Positions 6,368 to 10,698 of a DNA stretch of 10,698 nucleotides are shown here, in pieces. The DNA is from Novosphingobium sp. (GTDB taxonomy: Bacteria > Pseudomonadota > Alphaproteobacteria > Sphingomonadales > Sphingomonadaceae). Within the stretch, counting starts at the first letter, position 1, and each line of letters opens with the position of its first letter. The position numbers and the translations under genes are program-made. Location of the stretch: the NCBI GenBank assembly GCA_027490345.1, contig JAIXYF010000224.1:1-10698 (forward strand), read 5' to 3'. The notes beneath the pieces were generated by a model. That model was not told the origin of the DNA and did not search any database. It saw nothing but the letters and a program-made list of their open reading frames with translations.

Positions 6368-6408
6368 GGGCCATGAGAAAGGTCGGGCGATGATAAAGGT
6401 CTGGGCCA
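6368..6408 (+). repeat. 17-bp tandem repeat in the divL-tsaE gap
   Basis: Two copies of the unit GGGC(C/G)ATGA(G/T)AAAGGTC lie head to tail at 6368-6384 and 6385-6401 (15 of 17 identical). After one extra base comes a partial third start, GGGCCA (6403-6408). The repeat fills most of the only real gap in the operon. Confidence 0.75.
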
Positions 6409-6424
6409 CCAAGGGAGGCGGAGC

Positions 6425-6874
6425 ATGATCGTCCCCCTGCCGGATATGGCCGCTACCGAAGCGCTGGCGCGGCGCATTGCCAGCCTGCTCCATCCCGGCG
6501 ATGTCGTGGCGCTGAGCGGCGGGCTGGGCGCGGGCAAGACCACGCTGGCGCGCGCGATCATTGCTGCGCTGGGCTATGCGGGCGAAGTGCCCAGCCCCAG
6601 CTTCGCGATCATCGAGGTCTATGATCCCCCCGCGCTGCGTCTGCGCGTGGTGCATGCCGATTTCTATCGGCTGGAGGATCCGGGCGAAGTGGCCGAACTG
6701 GGGCTGGACGACTACCGCGCGGATGCCGTGCTGATTGCCGAATGGCCCGAACATGCGGGCGGCTTTGCGCAAGAAGCGGCCTGTCTTTCGATCAGGCTCG
6801 AAATCCTTGAAAACGAGCGCGTCGCCATTGTCGAGGCGGGGCCGGATTGGCTAGAACGCAGGGGATGGACGTGA
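6425..6874 (+). CDS. tsaE: tRNA threonylcarbamoyladenosine biosynthesis ATPase TsaE
   Basis: TsaE is the small ATPase that works with TsaB-TsaD to place the threonylcarbamoyl group on A37 of ANN-decoding tRNAs in the cytoplasm. The 149-residue length is usual. Seen: Walker A GGLGAGKTT (32-40), the switch-like PSPSFAIIEVY (56-66), HADFYRL (77-83) and the AEWPE motif (105-109), all in family order. The ATG at 6425 has a strong GGGAGG six bases upstream. It is the second gene of the divL operon. Its stop TGA overlaps the GTG start of the next gene by four bases, which suggests translational coupling. TsaE's partners are not in the window. A tsaE next to an AmgK-type kinase is a common arrangement. 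Confidence 0.96.
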   Translation: MIVPLPDMAATEALARRIASLLHPGDVVALSGGLGAGKTTLARAIIAALGYAGEVPSPSFAIIEVYDPPALRLRVVHADFYRLEDPGEVAELGLDDYRADAVLIAEWPEHAGGFAQEAACLSIRLEILENERVAIVEAGPDWLERRGWT

Positions 6875-7905
6875 CCCCGACTGAAAGCTCCCCGAGCGGA
6901 ACCGATTTTGTTGCAGATGCCCTGCCCGAAGGTGCGCTGCCGTTTCTCAACGCAGCGGGCTGGGGCAATGCCGTGGTCGAGGCGATCCCCGGCGATGCCT
7001 CGGCGCGGCGCTATTTCCGGCTGCGGCGCCCCGGTGCCACGGCCATGCTGATGCATGCCCCGCCGCCGGGCGAGGATCCGGAGCCGTTTTTGCGCGCGGC
7101 GCGCTGGCTCGATGCCAATGGCCTGCGCGCGCCGCACATTCTTGCGGACGATGCGGCGCGAGGCTTCGTATTGCTCGAAGATTTCGGCGACGTGCGGATG
7201 CGCGAGTATCTTGATGCCTGGCCGCAGGATGCGCACGAGGTTTATACCCATGCGGTCGACGCGCTGCTGCAGCTGCATCGCCTGCCGCCGGGGCCGTTCA
7301 CGCAATATGGGCTGGCCGAATACGTGCGTGAGGTGCGGCTCTTTGCCGAATGGTATTGCCCTGTGCAGCGGCTCACCGTGGATCTGCCGGGCTGGACGGC
7401 GGCCTGGGAACAAGTGCTCGGCCCGCTGCTGGCCCGCCAGCGCCCCGGCGTTTCGGTGCTGCGCGACTATCATGCCGAGAACATCATGCTGGTTGGCGGG
7501 CTCGACAAGCAGGGCCTGCTCGATTTTCAGGACGCGCTGGTAGGCCATGCTGCCTATGATCTCGTCTCGCTGCTGCAGGATGCGCGGCGCGATGTCGATC
7601 CGGCGCTAGAGGAAGCCATGCTGGCGCATTACATTGCGCAAAGCGGCAGCAACGGCGCTCTGTTTGCGCAGGACTATGCCCGGCTCGGCGCGCAGCGCAA
7701 TGCCAAGATCGTGGGTATTTTCGTGCGGCTGTGGCAGCGTGATGGCAAGCCGCGCTATCTGGACTATATTCCGCGCGTGTGGGCCTTGCTCGAACGCGAT
7801 CTGGCCCATCCCGCGCTGGCCCCGGTGGCGCGCTGGTTCGATGCCAATATCCCGCCTGCCTTGCGCGATCCGGCCGGGCGGCTGGGCGGGACATTTGCGA
7901 TATGA
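6871..7905 (+). CDS. amgK: Anomeric MurNAc/GlcNAc kinase AmgK (APH-family phosphotransferase)
   Basis: AmgK phosphorylates the anomeric hydroxyl of N-acetylmuramic acid (and GlcNAc) recovered from cell-wall turnover, giving the 1-phosphate for MurU in the cytoplasm. The product is 344 residues from the GTG at 6871. Seen: the N-lobe PGDASARRYFRL (40-51), catalytic VLRDYHAENIM (Asp199 base, Asn204 for metal) and LLDFQDA (Asp218 for metal), the standard aminoglycoside-phosphotransferase fold signatures. The usual His before Arg-Asp is Leu here. The GTG start gives a GTGA overlap with tsaE and has AGGGG six bases upstream. ATG 6865, two codons earlier, is an alternative but has no spacing to a ribosome site. 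The identity rests mainly on the adjacent MurU gene; by family alone it could be any small-molecule kinase. Confidence 0.88.
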   Translation: MTPTESSPSGTDFVADALPEGALPFLNAAGWGNAVVEAIPGDASARRYFRLRRPGATAMLMHAPPPGEDPEPFLRAARWLDANGLRAPHILADDAARGFVLLEDFGDVRMREYLDAWPQDAHEVYTHAVDALLQLHRLPPGPFTQYGLAEYVREVRLFAEWYCPVQRLTVDLPGWTAAWEQVLGPLLARQRPGVSVLRDYHAENIMLVGGLDKQGLLDFQDALVGHAAYDLVSLLQDARRDVDPALEEAMLAHYIAQSGSNGALFAQDYARLGAQRNAKIVGIFVRLWQRDGKPRYLDYIPRVWALLERDLAHPALAPVARWFDANIPPALRDPAGRLGGTFAI

Positions 7906-8633
7906 GCAAGACACCGCGCCCGCTGGCCAGTGATGTGGCGATGGTTCTGGCCGCCGGGATCGGCAAGCGCATGCGCCCGCTGACGGCAACGCGGCCTAAG
8001 CCGCTGGTGCGCGTGGATGGTCGGCCGCTGATCGATCACAGTCTCGACAAGCTGGTTGAGGCAGGCGTCTCGCGCGCGGTTGTAAACGTGCATTATCTGC
8101 CGGGGCAGATCGAGGCCCATCTGGCTCAGCGCAGCGCGCCGCAGATTGCGATTTCGGATGAACGCGAGGCTTTGCTGGAAACCGGCGGCGGCATGGTGAA
8201 GGCGCTGCCGCTGATCGGGGCTGATCCGTTTTTCTGCCTCAACAGCGATAATGTCTGGCTGGATGGGCCGCACAATGTGTTCACCGCGCTCAGCGATGCC
8301 TGGGATCCGGCGAAGATGGACGCGCTGCTGCTGCTCGTCAGCCATGCCCGCGCGTTTAATTACACCGGGCGGGGCGATTTCCACCTCGATCCGCTGGGCG
8401 GGATCACGCGCCGCAAAGCCGGCCGCGTGGCGCCGTTCATCTTCACCGGCATCCAGCTCGTTTCGCAGCGTCTGCTGCGCGATGCTCCGCAAGGGGCGTT
8501 TTCCACTGGCGTGCTCTGGGACCGGGCGATCGAAGAGGGGCGGCTCTACGGCATCTCGCACAGCGGGCTGTGGTTTGAAGTGGGCGCGCCGCAAATGATC
8601 GCGCCAACCGAGGCTGCGCTGCAGCGTGGCTGA
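7902..8633 (+). CDS. murU: N-acetylmuramate 1-phosphate uridylyltransferase MurU
   Basis: MurU converts MurNAc-1-phosphate and UTP into UDP-MurNAc. With AmgK it forms the recycling route that bypasses the fosfomycin-sensitive MurA step, as shown in Pseudomonas putida. The 243-residue product has the nucleotidyltransferase signature VLAAGIGKRMRPLT with PKPL (15-35), ETGGGM, and the metal-binding NSDN (114-117, Asp116). The length suits MurU and is shorter than GlmU, which has an added acetyltransferase domain. The start is set by the ATGA overlap with amgK. Longer in-frame readings upstream lie within amgK and lack family similarity. A related mannose-1-phosphate guanylyltransferase is the main alternative, made unlikely by the AmgK pairing and short length. 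Confidence 0.92.
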   Translation: MSKTPRPLASDVAMVLAAGIGKRMRPLTATRPKPLVRVDGRPLIDHSLDKLVEAGVSRAVVNVHYLPGQIEAHLAQRSAPQIAISDEREALLETGGGMVKALPLIGADPFFCLNSDNVWLDGPHNVFTALSDAWDPAKMDALLLLVSHARAFNYTGRGDFHLDPLGGITRRKAGRVAPFIFTGIQLVSQRLLRDAPQGAFSTGVLWDRAIEEGRLYGISHSGLWFEVGAPQMIAPTEAALQRG

Positions 8634-10698
8634 CCGCCCGGCCAGACCAGAGCGGCCGGCGATCTATTCCATCCCCGCGCACCGGGGCTTTGCCGATGCG
8701 CTCGTGGCCGGGCTGGTACCGCGCTACCGCGAGGAAGGCTTCGGCCTTGCTCGGTTGACGCTGCTGCTGCCGAGCCGCCGCGCCGTGCGCATCGTGACCG
8801 AGGCGTTCGTGAGGGCCAGTGGTGCCGAGGGAGAAAGTGGCGGCCTGCTCCTGCCGCGCATGGTGGTGGTGGGCGATCTTGATCTGGACGAGACGCTGGG
8901 GCCGCTGCTCGATCCCCTGGGGCAGGGGGCCGATCTGCCGCCTGCTGCCGATCCGGTGGCAAGACTTCTGACGCTGGCCGAAATGCTGCGCGCCGATCCC
9001 GATACCCGCGCCACGTCTGCCCCCGGCCTGCTGCGCCAGGCGCGCGCGCTGGCGCAGGCGATGGACCGGCTGGCAGTGGAGGATGTTGAACTCGAAGCCC
9101 TGCTCGATCCCGAAGTGGTGGGGCTAGTGGGCGATCTGGCGCAGCACTGGATCGATGGCACGGCGCAGTTTGCGCGGATCCTTGCGCGGTGGCGTGCCCA
9201 TTGCGCGGTGCGCGGTGAGATCGACGCGCCGGTGCGCCGCAATCGGTTGCTGGGCCATGTGGCGCAGCGCTGGCAGCAGGAGCCGCCGCCATCGCCCGTG
9301 GTCGCGGCGGGGGTGACTTCGGCGGCACCGGCAGTGGCCCGGTTGCTGCGCGTGGTCGCCGATCTGCCGAAGGGCGCAGTCATCCTGCCCGATCTCGATC
9401 TCGCACTGCCCGAGGGGGTGTGGGATGCGCTGGGCGTGGCGGGCAATACCGCAAAGCCCGATAGCCCTGTATTCGGGCGCGGCGATGTAGCCAGCCATCC
9501 GCAGTATCACCTCAAGCTGCTGCTCGCGCGCATGGGCATTGCGCGCGGTGAGGTTCAGGTCTGGCACCGCTCCGGCCCGGCCGCGGCGCCGCCGGTGCGC
9601 AGCCGCGCCATCTCCAACCTGTTTCTGCCGCCCGAAGCGAGCACGGTCTGGGCGCAGCTTCCCGCCGAAGCACGGCGGCTTTCGGGTGTGCGCCTGATGG
9701 AAACCGCGCATCCTGAAGAAGAAGCGCAGGCGCTGGCGGTGCTTGTCCGGCAGGCGCTGGCCGTGCCCGAAAAGCGCATTGCCGTGATCACCCCGGACCG
9801 CGATCTGGCGCAGCGTCTTGTCGCGCATCTGGAGCGCTGGGGGATTGCGGCGGATGATACGGCGGGCCGCCCGCTGGCACAGACATCGGCGGGGCGCGTG
9901 CTCCTGCAGCTGGCCGAGATTGCCGCGACATCGGCCGCGCCGGTGCCGCTGCTGGCACTGCTGGGCCATCCGCTGGTGCGGCGCGGAGAGGGGCGTGCGG
10001 CCTGGCTCGAACGCGTGCGCCAGCTCGATCTGGTGCTGCGCGGGCCGCGTCCCGCGCCGGGGCTGGCCGCGGTGGGAACAGCAGTCGCCGCGAGGGAAGC
10101 GGACTTTCCGGGCCTTGGCGCATGGTGGGATGAGGCAGCGGGCCTGCTCGATCCGCTTTGCGATGAGGCTGCGCCGCCTTCGCTCGGCGCAGGGCTCGAT
10201 ATGCTCGCGAGTGTGGCCGAGGCACTGTGCGGCCCGCAGCTCTGGGCCGAAGCCGACGGCCGCGCGCTGGCCAGCTTTGTGGAGCAATGGCGCGAGGCGG
10301 CCAGCACCGGCGCGCTGCCAGTGGAGCGCGCCGAACTCCACGCAGTGCTGAACGACGCGCTGGCCGAAATCGCCGTGCGCCCGCCTTATGGCGGCCATCC
10401 GCGTCTGGCGATCTACGGTCTGCTGGAAGCGCGGATGAGCCGGGCCGATCTGGTGATCTGCGCGGGCATGACCGAGGGCAACTGGCCTGCGGCGCCCGCG
10501 CCGGAGCCGCTGTTGGCTCCGCCGGTGCTGCGCGCGCTGGGCATTCCCGGAGCCGATTTCCGCATCGGCCTTGCCGCGCACGATCTGGCCGCCGCGCTCG
10601 GCGCGCCCGAGGTGGTGCTGAGCCATGCGCTGCGCGATGCGAGTGCACCCGTCATCCCCTCGCGATTCCTGTTGCGAATCCGCGCGATGCTGGGCCGC
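8626..10698 (+). CDS. addB: Double-strand break repair protein AddB, alphaproteobacterial type (3' end beyond window)
   Basis: AddB is the second subunit of the AddAB helicase-nuclease, which resects double-strand ends for RecA loading. The frame is open for 691 codons to the right edge, where about 300 residues, including the C-terminal iron-sulfur nuclease domain, should remain. Seen: N-terminal IYSIPAHRGFADALVAGL (13-30), LLLPSRRAVR in the degenerate motif I region (alphaproteobacterial AddB lacks a working Walker A here), SHPQYHLKLLLARMG, ITPDRDLAQRL, DDTAGRPLAQT, and GLLEARMSRADLVICAGMTEGNWP (starting at Gly598, helicase-like motif), followed by RIGLAAHDLAAAL. The GTG at 8626 overlaps the murU stop by eight bases, with GAGG twelve bases upstream, which is long. 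No closer start precedes the conserved N-terminus. addA is expected next, outside the window. Confidence 0.93.
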   Translation, partial: MADRPARPERPAIYSIPAHRGFADALVAGLVPRYREEGFGLARLTLLLPSRRAVRIVTEAFVRASGAEGESGGLLLPRMVVVGDLDLDETLGPLLDPLGQGADLPPAADPVARLLTLAEMLRADPDTRATSAPGLLRQARALAQAMDRLAVEDVELEALLDPEVVGLVGDLAQHWIDGTAQFARILARWRAHCAVRGEIDAPVRRNRLLGHVAQRWQQEPPPSPVVAAGVTSAAPAVARLLRVVADLPKGAVILPDLDLALPEGVWDALGVAGNTAKPDSPVFGRGDVASHPQYHLKLLLARMGIARGEVQVWHRSGPAAAPPVRSRAISNLFLPPEASTVWAQLPAEARRLSGVRLMETAHPEEEAQALAVLVRQALAVPEKRIAVITPDRDLAQRLVAHLERWGIAADDTAGRPLAQTSAGRVLLQLAEIAATSAAPVPLLALLGHPLVRRGEGRAAWLERVRQLDLVLRGPRPAPGLAAVGTAVAAREADFPGLGAWWDEAAGLLDPLCDEAAPPSLGAGLDMLASVAEALCGPQLWAEADGRALASFVEQWREAASTGALPVERAELHAVLNDALAEIAVRPPYGGHPRLAIYGLLEARMSRADLVICAGMTEGNWPAAPAPEPLLAPPVLRALGIPGADFRIGLAAHDLAAALGAPEVVLSHALRDASAPVIPSRFLLRIRAMLGR

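Noticed and set aside
4300..6561. 753-codon open frame on the minus strand opposite divL and tsaE
   Set aside because: Its composition (many Arg, Gln, His) is that of a GC-rich antisense shadow, it has no recognisable motifs, and the plus-strand genes are clearly real.
9124..10626. Long minus-strand open frames opposite addB
   Set aside because: The plus frame reads continuously as AddB from 8626 to the right edge; the opposite frames are compositional shadows.

Overview
The window is GC-rich, densely coding DNA from an alphaproteobacterium, most likely of the order Sphingomonadales (Novosphingobium or Sphingomonas-like). The evidence is the DivL-type pseudo-kinase, the alphaproteobacterial form of AddB, the gene order ahcY-divL-tsaE-amgK-murU-addB, and the codon use. 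I see no mobile elements, tRNA or rRNA genes, CRISPR arrays or signs of transfer. This is a core chromosomal region, not an accessory island.

Left part (1-1663, minus strand): a sterol desaturase/fatty acid hydroxylase family membrane enzyme runs off the left edge. Upstream of it is a Prx5-type peroxiredoxin. The intergenic DNA holds a candidate promoter whose spacer contains a short palindrome, and a rod-like hairpin after the peroxiredoxin gene. A second candidate promoter precedes the peroxiredoxin.

Middle (1664-3930, plus strand): a small exported four-cysteine protein of unknown function comes first. Its Shine-Dalgarno sequence is buried in a 16-bp hairpin. Next comes ahcY (S-adenosylhomocysteine hydrolase), with an elaborate leader: a perfect 9+2+9 palindrome, then a 15-bp GC-rich hairpin with a competing upstream stem. 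A textbook intrinsic terminator closes ahcY.

Right part (4003-10698, plus strand): a tight apparent operon. divL is a PAS-rich, membrane-anchored histidine-kinase-like cell-cycle regulator with Tyr in place of the phospho-accepting His. It is followed by tsaE (t6A tRNA modification ATPase), amgK and murU (peptidoglycan sugar recycling) and addB (double-strand break repair helicase-nuclease subunit, running off the right edge). The gap after divL is 61 nt and contains a 17-bp tandem repeat. The next three junctions overlap by 4, 4 and 8 nt.

No wholly new system is evident. The best leads are regulatory: the two leader structures, the palindromes, the repeat-built chain of mini-ORFs before tsaE, and the DivL tyrosine.
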